From assembly GCA_900762355.1 (NCBI GenBank), contig CAAFGE010000004.1:1-64000 (forward strand): a stretch of 64,000 bases of DNA. The letters are read 5' to 3'. Within the stretch, counting starts at the first letter, position 1, and each line of letters starts with the position of its first letter. This stretch comes from an uncultured Collinsella sp. (lineage in GTDB: Bacteria; Actinomycetota; Coriobacteriia; Coriobacteriales; Coriobacteriaceae). Positions 16,409 through 24,375 of the stretch are shown here, piece by piece. Made by a program: the position numbers and the translations under genes. A model generated the notes under the pieces. It was not told the DNA's origin. It saw only the letters and a program-made list of their open reading frames with translations, and ran no database searches.

Positions 16409-17832
16409 GAATCTGCTTGGTACTCGAGGGTTGCTACCCCTATGTGCACGGCGGCGTGTCCACCTGGATGCACGGCTACATACAGGCCATGCCCGAGCAC
16501 GAGTTTGTGCTGTGGGTGATTGGCGCGCATGCTGTCGACCGCGGCAAGTTTGTCTACGAGCTGCCCGGCAACGTGGTCGAGGTGCACGAGGTGTTCCTGG
16601 ACGATGCTCTGCGGCTTTCGGGCGAGCAACATGAAGCCAGTTTTAACGACCGCGAGCGCGAGGCGCTACGCCGCCTGGTCTCGCTCTCCAATCCGGACTG
16701 GGACGTGCTGTTCGACATTTTCCAGCGCCGCCACGTGCACCCGCTCTCATTTTTGCAGAGCCGCACGTTTATGGACATCTTCCGCGACGTGTGCCTGGCC
16801 GAGTACCCGTACACGCCCTTTGCCGATGCATTCCACACCATGCGCTCTATGCTACTGCCCGTGCTTTATCTGCTGGGCAGTGAGGTTCCGGTGGCCGATG
16901 TGTACCACGCCATCTCGACCGGCTACGGCGGTCTGCTTGCGAGTCTTGGCTCGAGCGTTCATAACGCGCCGGCATTGCTGACCGAGCACGGCATCTACAC
17001 GCGCGAACGCGAGGAAGAGATCATTCGCGCCGACTGGGTGGTGCCCTCGTTTAAGGACCGCTGGATTCGCTTTTTCTACCTGCTTTCGGAGGAGATCTAC
17101 CGTCGTGCCTTCCGCGTGACGAGCCTGTTTCACAACGCGCGCAAGACGCAGATTGATATGGGCTGCGATGCGGACAAATGCTTGGTCATCCCCAATGGCA
17201 TCCAGTTCGATCGCTTTAGGGACATTCCCTTAAAGCCCGATGACGGCTGGGTGGACATTGGCGCGGTGGTGCGCCTGGCGCCCATCAAGGACGTTAAGAC
17301 CATGATCTATGCCTTCTTTGAGTTGCATGAGCGCTTGCCGCACGTGCGCCTGCATATTATGGGCGGCGTGGACGACGAGGAATATGGTGCCGAGTGCCAT
17401 GCGCTGGTGGAGACATTGGGCGTGCGTGACTTGATCTTTACCGGCCGCGTCAACGTGGTCGAGTACATGGAAAAGCTCGACTTTACCATTTTGACGAGCA
17501 TCTCGGAGGGCCAGCCGCTGAGCGTGTTGGAGTCGTTGGGCGCGCGTCGCCCCTGCGTGACGACCGAGGTCGGCTGCTGCCGCGAGCTGCTGGAGGGCGC
17601 GCCCGGGGACGACTTTGGCGTGGCCGGCTTTGTAAGCCCGCCCATGTATCGCAAGGGCCTGGCCGATGCCATGGAGCGCATGTGCGTAAGCCGTGCCCGC
17701 CGTTTGGAGATGGGGGAGCGCGGCCAGCGTCGCGTGGCGACCTACTATCTACACGAGCAGATGCTCGCCAACTATCGCGCGCTGTACGACGAGACGGCTC
17801 GCGCGTTTAACCTGCCCAAGAAGGAGGTGTAG
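16405..17832 (+). CDS. pelF: PelF, GT4-family glycosyltransferase
   Basis: The 475-residue cytoplasmic glycosyltransferase starts at ATG 16405 (ATGA overlap with the deacetylase). It has the GT-B fold landmarks of family 4: an N-terminal LVLEGCYPYVHGGVSTW, in which GGVS is the acceptor-side glycine loop, an IPNGIQFDRF linker, and the EX7E motif (E368 in SEGQPLSVLE, E376). PelF is the soluble polymerase that uses UDP-sugars to build Pel. Length and motifs match the family, and the immediate pelG downstream confirms the context. Confidence 0.92.
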   Translation: MRICLVLEGCYPYVHGGVSTWMHGYIQAMPEHEFVLWVIGAHAVDRGKFVYELPGNVVEVHEVFLDDALRLSGEQHEASFNDREREALRRLVSLSNPDWDVLFDIFQRRHVHPLSFLQSRTFMDIFRDVCLAEYPYTPFADAFHTMRSMLLPVLYLLGSEVPVADVYHAISTGYGGLLASLGSSVHNAPALLTEHGIYTREREEEIIRADWVVPSFKDRWIRFFYLLSEEIYRRAFRVTSLFHNARKTQIDMGCDADKCLVIPNGIQFDRFRDIPLKPDDGWVDIGAVVRLAPIKDVKTMIYAFFELHERLPHVRLHIMGGVDDEEYGAECHALVETLGVRDLIFTGRVNVVEYMEKLDFTILTSISEGQPLSVLESLGARRPCVTTEVGCCRELLEGAPGDDFGVAGFVSPPMYRKGLADAMERMCVSRARRLEMGERGQRRVATYYLHEQMLANYRALYDETARAFNLPKKEV

Positions 17833-17835
17833 CCG

Positions 17836-19380
17836 GTGGCCGGAATCGGTTTTGAGCTCAAACGCCTGTTTAGGCGCAAGGGTCTGTTTGCCACGATGCG
17901 CGCCTATGGTTACGCCGGCATTGTGTGTACGGGCCCCATGCTGCTGGGCGTGCTGCTGCAGGTGGGTATCTTGGTGCTGTGCGGCCTGTGGGGCGTGGGC
18001 CGCGCCAACCAGGACCTGCTGGTGTGCATGGTGACCTATACGCTGCTGGCGTCGCTTACGCTCACGAGCTTTTTCTCCATGCCGGTCACGCGCTTTTTGG
18101 CCGACATGCTCTTTGCCGAGCGCGAGACAGAGATCCTGCCTTCGTTTTGGGGCTCCAACGCCATCATGCTCGTTGCGGGCACGGTGCTCTACGGCGTCTT
18201 TTTGCTGTTCTCGGGGGCCACGCTGCTGCAGGGGCTGCTGTGCCTGTGGCTCTTCAACATCATGATCGTCAACTGGAACGGCATGAGCTATCTCACGGCC
18301 ATCAAAGATTATCGTGGCATTCTGTGCAGCTTTGCGGCCGCCATTGGCGTGGCGTGCCTGTGCGCCCTGGCAGCGCTGACGTTGGGACTGCCGCCGGTCG
18401 AGGGCCTGTTGGCGTCAATCGCCCTAGGCTACGGCGTCATGCTTGCCTGGGATGTGGTACTGCTGTACCGGTATTTTCCACGGAGTGACCGGAGTCCCTG
18501 GCGTTTTTTGCGCTGGCTCGACCAATTTATGCCGCTTGCGCTTACGGGGCTGTTTACCAACTTGGGGCTTTTCGCACACCTGGTTATTATCTGGGCGGGT
18601 CCTATTGGCGTGCAGATCAAAGGCCTGTTTTACGGGGCTCCTTACCATGACGTGCCGGCACTCATTGCGTTTTTGACCACACTCGTCACGACCGTCAACT
18701 TTGTGGTGTCGGTCGAGGTCAATTTCTATCCGCGCTACCGTGACTACTACAGTCTGTTTAACGACGGCGGCGTGGTGGGCGATATTGTGGTGGCCGAGGA
18801 GGAGATGCTCTCCACACTCAACAGCGAACTGCGCTTTTGCGCGCTCAAGCAGCTGTTTGTGACGGCGGCGGTCATTTCGCTCGAGACCACAGTGCTCTCG
18901 GCCCTGCCGCTGGGCTTTAACAATCTGATGCACGGGTATTTTCGCACATTATGCGTAGGCTACGGCCTGTATGCCGTGGGCAACACAATCCTGCTGATCT
19001 TGCTGTACTTTACCGACTACAAGGGAGCCGTTCTGGCCTCGGGCCTGTTTGCCGGTGTGGCAGGGCTGGCGACCGCCGTGTCGTTGCTTTTGCCGCAGCA
19101 GTTTTACGGCTTTGGCTTTTTGTTGGGTGCGGTGGTGTTTTTTATCGTGGCCCTGCTGCGGCTCGATACCTATACCGCCAACTTGCCGTATCGTATCCTG
19201 AGCCAGCAGCCCATTGTGGCGACCGACAAAACGGGTCGCTTTACACAGCTGGGCCGCTTGCTCGACCGTGCCGAGCAGCGCTATGAGGAGTGCCGCCGCA
19301 AGGGCGTGCCGCACGGCGCGTTTCAGCGCGCAGTAGTTCGCGTGTACCGTAACCATTGGGGAGGTTCTGATGACCGATAA
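17836..19380 (+). CDS. pelG: PelG, polysaccharide membrane transporter
   Basis: The 514-residue polytopic membrane protein begins MAGIGFELKRLFRRKG, a start highly typical of PelG, from a GTG with AAGGAGGTG upstream. About a dozen hydrophobic segments span the protein, for example IVCTGPMLLGVLLQVGILVL and VVFFIVALLRL at the end. PelG is a MATE/MOP-flippase-related exporter that moves the nascent Pel polymer across the membrane together with PelD, PelE and PelF. It lies 3 bp after pelF and overlaps the CotH-like gene by 11 bp. Confidence 0.92.
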   Translation: MAGIGFELKRLFRRKGLFATMRAYGYAGIVCTGPMLLGVLLQVGILVLCGLWGVGRANQDLLVCMVTYTLLASLTLTSFFSMPVTRFLADMLFAERETEILPSFWGSNAIMLVAGTVLYGVFLLFSGATLLQGLLCLWLFNIMIVNWNGMSYLTAIKDYRGILCSFAAAIGVACLCALAALTLGLPPVEGLLASIALGYGVMLAWDVVLLYRYFPRSDRSPWRFLRWLDQFMPLALTGLFTNLGLFAHLVIIWAGPIGVQIKGLFYGAPYHDVPALIAFLTTLVTTVNFVVSVEVNFYPRYRDYYSLFNDGGVVGDIVVAEEEMLSTLNSELRFCALKQLFVTAAVISLETTVLSALPLGFNNLMHGYFRTLCVGYGLYAVGNTILLILLYFTDYKGAVLASGLFAGVAGLATAVSLLLPQQFYGFGFLLGAVVFFIVALLRLDTYTANLPYRILSQQPIVATDKTGRFTQLGRLLDRAEQRYEECRRKGVPHGAFQRAVVRVYRNHWGGSDDR

Positions 19381-21139
19381 GATGATGTCTCGCCGTCGCC
19401 TGTTTGAGGCGGCTGCCGGTGCTTTGCTGCTTTCGGGCTGCTCATCTCAGGACGAATCCTCGACAAATAAGGTAAAAAAGCAGGACAAGATTAATAAGGT
19501 CGAGGCCTCCGACCAGTCCAAGCATCTGCGCGATAAGGACGAGCTGTACGAGGTCTATGATGACTCGGGCATTGTGACCATGTATCTGACGGTCTCTCGC
19601 GGCAACAGCTCCGAGAAAACAGACCATAGCTGGGCCGAGATCAACACGTACTCGGTGTATGACTATGCCGACATGGGCGTGACGCGCTATCAGGTTATGG
19701 GCCTGCTGCAGGCGGGCGACGAAGACGGCCCGGTGGCCGGCGAGGTTGGTTATGGCGAGGAAGCGCCCAATGCCACCGTGCAGGTGCGTGGCCAGACGTC
19801 GAGCTCCTACACGCAAAAGAATTACAAGGTGGAGCTCAAAAAAGGCAAGGGCACCTGGCGCCAACAGCGCGCGATTGCGCTCAACAAGCACATGGGCGAG
19901 GGTATGCGTTTTCGCAACAAGATGGCCTACGACCTTATCCGCGGGATTCCCCAGATGATGGGCCTGCGCACGCAGTTTGTGCATCTGTGGGTGTGCGACC
20001 AGACCGAAAAGTCCAACGATACCTTTGAGGACTACGGCCTGTTTACGCAGGTGGAGCAGCTCAACAAGACGGCGCTTAAGGCACATGGCCTGGATAAGAG
20101 CGGGCACCTGTACAAGGTGAACAGCTTTGATTTCCATCGCTACGAGGACACCATTAAGCTTGCCGATGATCCCGACTACAACCAGGCAAGCTTTGAAGGC
20201 ATGCTCGAGATTAAGGGCGATACGGACCACACCAAGCTCATCGAGATGCTCGATGCGCTCAACGACGAATCGCAAAAGATCGATGACGTGCTCGATACCT
20301 ACTTTGATACCGAGAATTTGGTCTATTGGCTGGCGTTTCAGATCCTGACGGGCAACTGCGATACACAGAACCGCAACTGCTATCTGTACAGCCCGCTTAA
20401 CTCCAAGGTCTGGTACATCTTGGATTGGGATAACGACGGCATGCTGCGTAAGCTTGAGCTGAGCCTGACGGGGTTCTCGGACTATGCGAGCTGGGAGCGC
20501 GGCGTAAGCAACTACTGGGGCAACGTGCTATTCAATCGTGCGCTGCGCAGTAAGGCGTTTCGCAGTGAGCTCGACCGCGCCGTAAAGGATCTGCGCTCGT
20601 ATATGACCGAGGTACGCCTGGCCAAGATGATTAAACATTATCGTGAGGTTACCGAATCGCTGGTCTTTGCTTTGCCCGATATCGACAACCTGCCTGTCAC
20701 CAAGGACCAATACGAGCAGATTGCCACGGCGATTCCCTCCGAGATCGAGGAGAACTACAAGAGCTTTCGCGAGAGCTATAAAAAGCCCATGCCGTTCTAC
20801 ATTGGCGTGCCGCAGATCGATAACGGTAAGCTGCGCATTAACTGGGATGCGTCCTACGACTTTAAGGCGCGTGACATTCGCTATACCGTGGAGCTGGCGC
20901 GCGACTATGCCATCAAGGACGTACTTTTTAAGGCCGAGGACGTGCTGCTGCCCGAGGTGACCTGCGATGCACCCGATGCCGGCCAGTATTTTGTACGCGT
21001 GCGCGCCACCAACTCAGACGGCTATACGCAGGATGCGTTTGACTACTATGTGACCGACGATGGCAAGCAGTACGGCATGAAGTGCTTTTACGTGCAGGAC
21101 GGCGGTAAGGTCGTGGAGGATACGTATGAGGAGGTCTAG
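19370..21139 (+). CDS. CotH-kinase-like lipoprotein
   Basis: The 589-residue protein has a lipoprotein signal peptide with a twin-arginine-like run (SRRRLF, residues 7-12) and a lipobox LSGC ending at C24. The body matches the CotH family, an atypical kinase fold first known from spore coats. It shows VRGQTSSSYTQKNYKVELK near residue 140, a YGLFTQVEQLN stretch, and ILDWDNDGM, which supplies the acidic catalytic region. A fibronectin-like C-terminal segment ends the protein. Being lipid-anchored outside the cell, it may modify secreted protein or polymer. It sits between pelG (11-bp overlap) and the VTC gene (14-bp overlap), so its expression is tied to Pel production. Substrate unknown. Confidence 0.82.
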   Translation: MTDKMMSRRRLFEAAAGALLLSGCSSQDESSTNKVKKQDKINKVEASDQSKHLRDKDELYEVYDDSGIVTMYLTVSRGNSSEKTDHSWAEINTYSVYDYADMGVTRYQVMGLLQAGDEDGPVAGEVGYGEEAPNATVQVRGQTSSSYTQKNYKVELKKGKGTWRQQRAIALNKHMGEGMRFRNKMAYDLIRGIPQMMGLRTQFVHLWVCDQTEKSNDTFEDYGLFTQVEQLNKTALKAHGLDKSGHLYKVNSFDFHRYEDTIKLADDPDYNQASFEGMLEIKGDTDHTKLIEMLDALNDESQKIDDVLDTYFDTENLVYWLAFQILTGNCDTQNRNCYLYSPLNSKVWYILDWDNDGMLRKLELSLTGFSDYASWERGVSNYWGNVLFNRALRSKAFRSELDRAVKDLRSYMTEVRLAKMIKHYREVTESLVFALPDIDNLPVTKDQYEQIATAIPSEIEENYKSFRESYKKPMPFYIGVPQIDNGKLRINWDASYDFKARDIRYTVELARDYAIKDVLFKAEDVLLPEVTCDAPDAGQYFVRVRATNSDGYTQDAFDYYVTDDGKQYGMKCFYVQDGGKVVEDTYEEV

Positions 21140-21917
21140 CGCACTGCTTGAGCGCTTGGCGGCTCCGCCTGTGCGTGCCACGCAGGAACGTTACCGCCAC
21201 GAGCTCAAATATCTCATTAACGAGGGCGAGCACGCCGCGCTTGCCTGCCGCATGGCGCCGGTTTTTAAACTAGACAAGCATGCGCAGGCGGGCGGTTACA
21301 CCATTCGCAGCCTGTACTTTGACGACTACTGCAACTCGGCCTACGAGGAAAAAGACGCCGGTATTCTCATGCGCAAAAAGTATCGCGTGCGCATCTATAA
21401 CGGCAGCGACAAGGTGATTAAGCTCGAGCGCAAAAAGAAGTACGGCAGCTGGATCTACAAGGAGGACGCGCCACTCACGCGTGACGAGTTTGAGCAGATT
21501 CTGGCTGGCGACTACGACTTTTTGCTGAGGAGCCCCTATCCGCTCTGTCGCGAGTTCTACATCGAGTGCATCTGCAATATGATGCGCCCGCGGACCATCG
21601 TGGACTACGAGCGCGAGCCGTGGGTGATGGACGAAGGTACCGTGCGCATTACCTTTGATAGCAACGTGCGTGCGGCGGTGGGAAGCTTTGACATCTTTGA
21701 CGCGACGTTGCCCGCGTTGCCCGTGCTGGAGCCCGGCAAGCTGGTGATGGAGGTTAAGTTTACCGAGTTTTGTCCGCAGCTGGTGCGCGATATGGTGCCG
21801 CCGGGTGCGGCCGAACTCACGGCGGTCTCTAAGTACTGCCTGTGTTATGACAAGACCGCCTACCTGCGCGGTTTTAACTACTGGGAATCGGATTTTGGGA
21901 ACCGAGGGGATATTTAA
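21126..21917 (+). CDS. VTC-domain polyphosphate polymerase-like protein
   Basis: This 263-residue protein consists almost wholly of a VTC domain, the tunnel fold that polymerises polyphosphate from ATP in yeast. Diagnostic pieces are RHELKYLI, TIRSLYFDDY, KKYRVRIYN, IKLERKKK, RITFDSNVRA and LVMEVKF. These supply the basic and glutamate residues that line the tunnel. No membrane segment is seen, but the adjacent DUF4956 membrane protein could anchor it. VTC plus DUF4956 is a recurrent bacterial pair, and in this window it follows the Pel genes in one operon. Whether it makes polyphosphate or another polymer is not known. Confidence 0.88.
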   Translation: MRRSSALLERLAAPPVRATQERYRHELKYLINEGEHAALACRMAPVFKLDKHAQAGGYTIRSLYFDDYCNSAYEEKDAGILMRKKYRVRIYNGSDKVIKLERKKKYGSWIYKEDAPLTRDEFEQILAGDYDFLLRSPYPLCREFYIECICNMMRPRTIVDYEREPWVMDEGTVRITFDSNVRAAVGSFDIFDATLPALPVLEPGKLVMEVKFTEFCPQLVRDMVPPGAAELTAVSKYCLCYDKTAYLRGFNYWESDFGNRGDI

Positions 21918-21920
21918 ACC

Positions 21921-22586
21921 ATGAGCACCAGGGACTTTTTTAAGAACTCCGTCTTGGAGGCGTTCGGTCAGGTCGACCCTGCCAAGATTGGCCTGTCGCT
22001 GCTCGTGGCGCTCGCCATGGGCATCCTGATCTATTACGTGTACAAGCGCTTTTTTACCGGCGTGGTGTATTCGCGCAGTTTTGCCGTGACGCTCGTGGGC
22101 ATGTGCGTGCTCACCTGCATGGTCACGCTCGCGATCTCGACAAACGTGGTCATCTCGCTTGGTATGGTCGGTGCTCTGTCTATCGTCCGCTACCGTACGG
22201 CGGTCAAGGACCCGCTCGACCTGCTGTATCTGTTTTGGGCCATTACCACAGGCATTACGGCAGGCGCCGGCATGTATGCGCTCGTGGGGCTCACGGCAGT
22301 GGTGATCGTGGTGATGATCGCCAGTTTTGCGAGCCACCAGGACAAGGCGCGTGTGTACATGATGGTCATCCACTACACGGGTCAGACCACCGGCGACGAT
22401 ATCGTGCGCGCGTTTGGGCGTACCAAGTTCACCGTCAAATCCAAGACGATGCGCGGTGACAAGGTCGAGATGGCCGTCGAGGTGTTCTCGGACGGTGTGG
22501 ATATGCCCTACGCCGATGCGATTCGCGCGCTCGACGGCGTGGAAGATCTAACGTTGATCCAATACAACGGCGAATATCACGGCTAG
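21921..22586 (+). CDS. DUF4956 membrane protein
   Basis: The 221-residue protein has about four N-terminal membrane helices (IGLSLLVALAMGILIYYVY, then a long hydrophobic stretch to about residue 135) with the characteristic IVRYRTAVKDPLDLLYLFW segment between them. A soluble C-terminal ferredoxin-like part follows (VEVFSDGVDMPYADAIRALD). This is the DUF4956 pattern. It starts 3 bp after the VTC gene and closes the operon. A transport or scaffold role for the VTC protein is inferred from this pairing only. Confidence 0.85.
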   Translation: MSTRDFFKNSVLEAFGQVDPAKIGLSLLVALAMGILIYYVYKRFFTGVVYSRSFAVTLVGMCVLTCMVTLAISTNVVISLGMVGALSIVRYRTAVKDPLDLLYLFWAITTGITAGAGMYALVGLTAVVIVVMIASFASHQDKARVYMMVIHYTGQTTGDDIVRAFGRTKFTVKSKTMRGDKVEMAVEVFSDGVDMPYADAIRALDGVEDLTLIQYNGEYHG

Positions 22587-22619
22587 TTTGGTTCAGTTTT
22601 ATTTAAGGGGCGGTGTCGC

Positions 22620-23612
22620 GTGGATGTGCAGCAGCTTGAAGAGACCTGGGCCGTAAGGGCCGGCGCACGTGAAACGTGCCTTGTTGCGGCCTCGCATGTG
22701 CCGGCGGCGCTGTCGATGCTGGGGATTGTGCAGCCCGGCGATCGCTTGGTGACCTTTGCGGACGACTTTGCCGATGCGTTTGCCTGCGGCTTTGATGGCT
22801 GCGATGTTGCGCTGGTGGGGGAGCCCGCGGCTGCGGCGTTTGCTGCTGCGTCCGAGGGCTTTGATGCTTCGTTTGATGCCGAGGGGCCGCACCTGTGGTG
22901 GTTTGTCAACTCCATCGGCGGGTTTGGCCTGCGTGTGCCCGACCTTCGCGCTCTGGGCCGCGCGGCTCGTGAGTCGCATGCGCTGCTCGTGGTTGATAAC
23001 ACTGTGTCGGGCGTCTTTGGGTGCAACCCGCTGCGTCTGGGCGCCGTGCTTTCGCTCGAGGCGCTCGACCGCGTGTGTGCCGGCGTTGCGCCGCGCAAGC
23101 TCGTCGCCGCTTCGGTGGCGCGCTCGCAGCTTAAGCGCCATCGCGTGGATGCCGCCGCCGAGTGTGCGCATGCGCTTCTTGCGGATTGCGGTGCGTCTGC
23201 ACTCGACCTTTCTGTTAATGAGACTTGCATGCTGGAGCGGGGGCTGTCTTCGCTCGACGCTCGCATGCAGGCCCACTTCGACCGCGCCCGTGCGCTGGCC
23301 GAGTATCTGGCCGCCAACGAGATGGTACGCAACGTGCGCTATCCCGGGCTGACCTCGCATCCCGACCATGCGGTTGCAACGGGAATCCTCGAGCACGGCT
23401 TTGGCCCCGCAGTTGAGTTTGACCTTATCGAGCGTAGCGCGGGTGATCTCTTCGATGCTTTGCCGGGGGAGTTTCGCACATCGCCCGCCGGCGGCGCAAC
23501 GACGCGCCTTTCGGCTCCACGCGGCAAGCAGGGGAGCACCACCCGCCTCTTCGCCGGTACCGACGATCCCCTGCAGGTGGCTGCCACTCTCGATAACGCC
23601 CTTCGCAAGTAG
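22620..23612 (+). CDS. cystathionine-gamma-synthase-like protein lacking the PLP lysine
   Basis: The 330-residue protein (GTG start, AAGGGGCGG upstream) aligns with the Cys/Met-metabolism PLP family: LLVVDNTVSGVFGCNPLRLGA matches the PLP-phosphate and ring-binding segment, and VRYPGLTSHPDHA matches the C-terminal domain. Where the family has the S-x-T-K-Y motif with the Schiff-base lysine, this protein reads EALDRVCAG, placing R151 at the lysine position in a gap-free alignment made by eye. It is also shorter than usual (about 380-400 residues). It is therefore unlikely to be a conventional transsulfuration enzyme and may be a non-catalytic or repurposed homologue. It stands alone between the pel-like operon and an inverted-repeat element. 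Confidence 0.72.
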   Translation: MDVQQLEETWAVRAGARETCLVAASHVPAALSMLGIVQPGDRLVTFADDFADAFACGFDGCDVALVGEPAAAAFAAASEGFDASFDAEGPHLWWFVNSIGGFGLRVPDLRALGRAARESHALLVVDNTVSGVFGCNPLRLGAVLSLEALDRVCAGVAPRKLVAASVARSQLKRHRVDAAAECAHALLADCGASALDLSVNETCMLERGLSSLDARMQAHFDRARALAEYLAANEMVRNVRYPGLTSHPDHAVATGILEHGFGPAVEFDLIERSAGDLFDALPGEFRTSPAGGATTRLSAPRGKQGSTTRLFAGTDDPLQVAATLDNALRK

Positions 23613-23629
23613 CTAATCGGGGTCTGTGT

Positions 23630-23784
23630 CACGAAAACGGCCTATTTACTACGTTTAAGCAATAGGGTTCGACCACACCCGCCTATTTTGAAAATTACCA
23701 AGCTGTTTACCAGCGGTTTCTTTTCATAATGTCCGGTATGGTCGTGGGTATTCAACTAAACGTAGTAGATGGGCCCGTTTTGTG
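23630..23784. repeat. 155-bp inverted-repeat element (MITE- or structured-RNA-like)
   Basis: The left arm 23634-23657 pairs with 23757-23781 over 24 positions with one bulge and two wobble positions, and CAC/GTG extend it outward. The inner ~100 nt contains a second hairpin (AATAGG with CCTATT near 23661-23686). No ORF of note is inside. It lies 17 bp after the CGS-like gene and 50 bp from the end of the convergent ModE-like gene. The shape suits a small non-autonomous mobile element or a structured 3'-end RNA. Confidence 0.7.
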
Positions 23785-23834
23785 GCGCGAGCCTCAACCC
23801 GAGGGCGCTGTGGGCTAAAAACCGCCTAAAAGGA

Positions 23835-24191
23835 CTACTCTGCATTGATGCTGGCGATGAGTTCGTTTGCTTTGGTGGCAATGACGTTGTTGATGTCGGC
23901 CTGCAGCTCCTCGTAGACCGCTATGGCTCGCTTGCCGGCGGGAGTGAGCGTGGATCCGCGGGCTCCGTCGCGCTCGATGAGTTTGCAGCCCAGCTGGCCT
24001 TCGGCTTCGTTCACAATGCGCCAGGCCTTGGAATATGCCATGCCCATGCTCTTTGCGGCACGGTTGAGCGAGTGCTCACGGGCAATACCCTGCAGCAGCA
24101 AGACGCAGCCATGGCCGAACACGCCCGGCAGATCTTTGTCGCACGACTGAATGACCAGTTTTGCCGTCGTCTTGTACTCCATGTGCTTCAC
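23835..24191 (-). CDS. ModE-type winged-helix transcriptional regulator
   Basis: This 118-residue protein has only the N-terminal LysR-like helix-turn-helix of the ModE family: LLLQGIAREHSLNRAAKSMGMAYSKAWRIVNEAE is the DNA-binding core and LTPAGKRAI the wing. The C-terminal molybdate-binding Di-MOP domain of full ModE is absent, as in many small ModE-like repressors. It is divergent from guaB with 184 bp between starts, so it could bind there, but no molybdenum gene is close by. The true ligand and targets are unknown. Confidence 0.85.
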   Translation of the reverse strand: MKHMEYKTTAKLVIQSCDKDLPGVFGHGCVLLLQGIAREHSLNRAAKSMGMAYSKAWRIVNEAEGQLGCKLIERDGARGSTLTPAGKRAIAVYEELQADINNVIATKANELIASINAE

Positions 24192-24375
24192 GTCTCTCCG
24201 CTAAAGTGTTTGCTGGGCAAACGCAAAGCCTGCGTCAAACCCTCGTGTGCTCTTTCTAAACCATGCATTGTAGCAGTCAAAGTGCGTTAAGATACTTCCC
24301 CAGTATTGGGCGCCCAAGGTTGGGCTGGGTCCTACGAGGCCTGCAGCCGACCGGTCGCATGGAAAAAGGAGAAAC

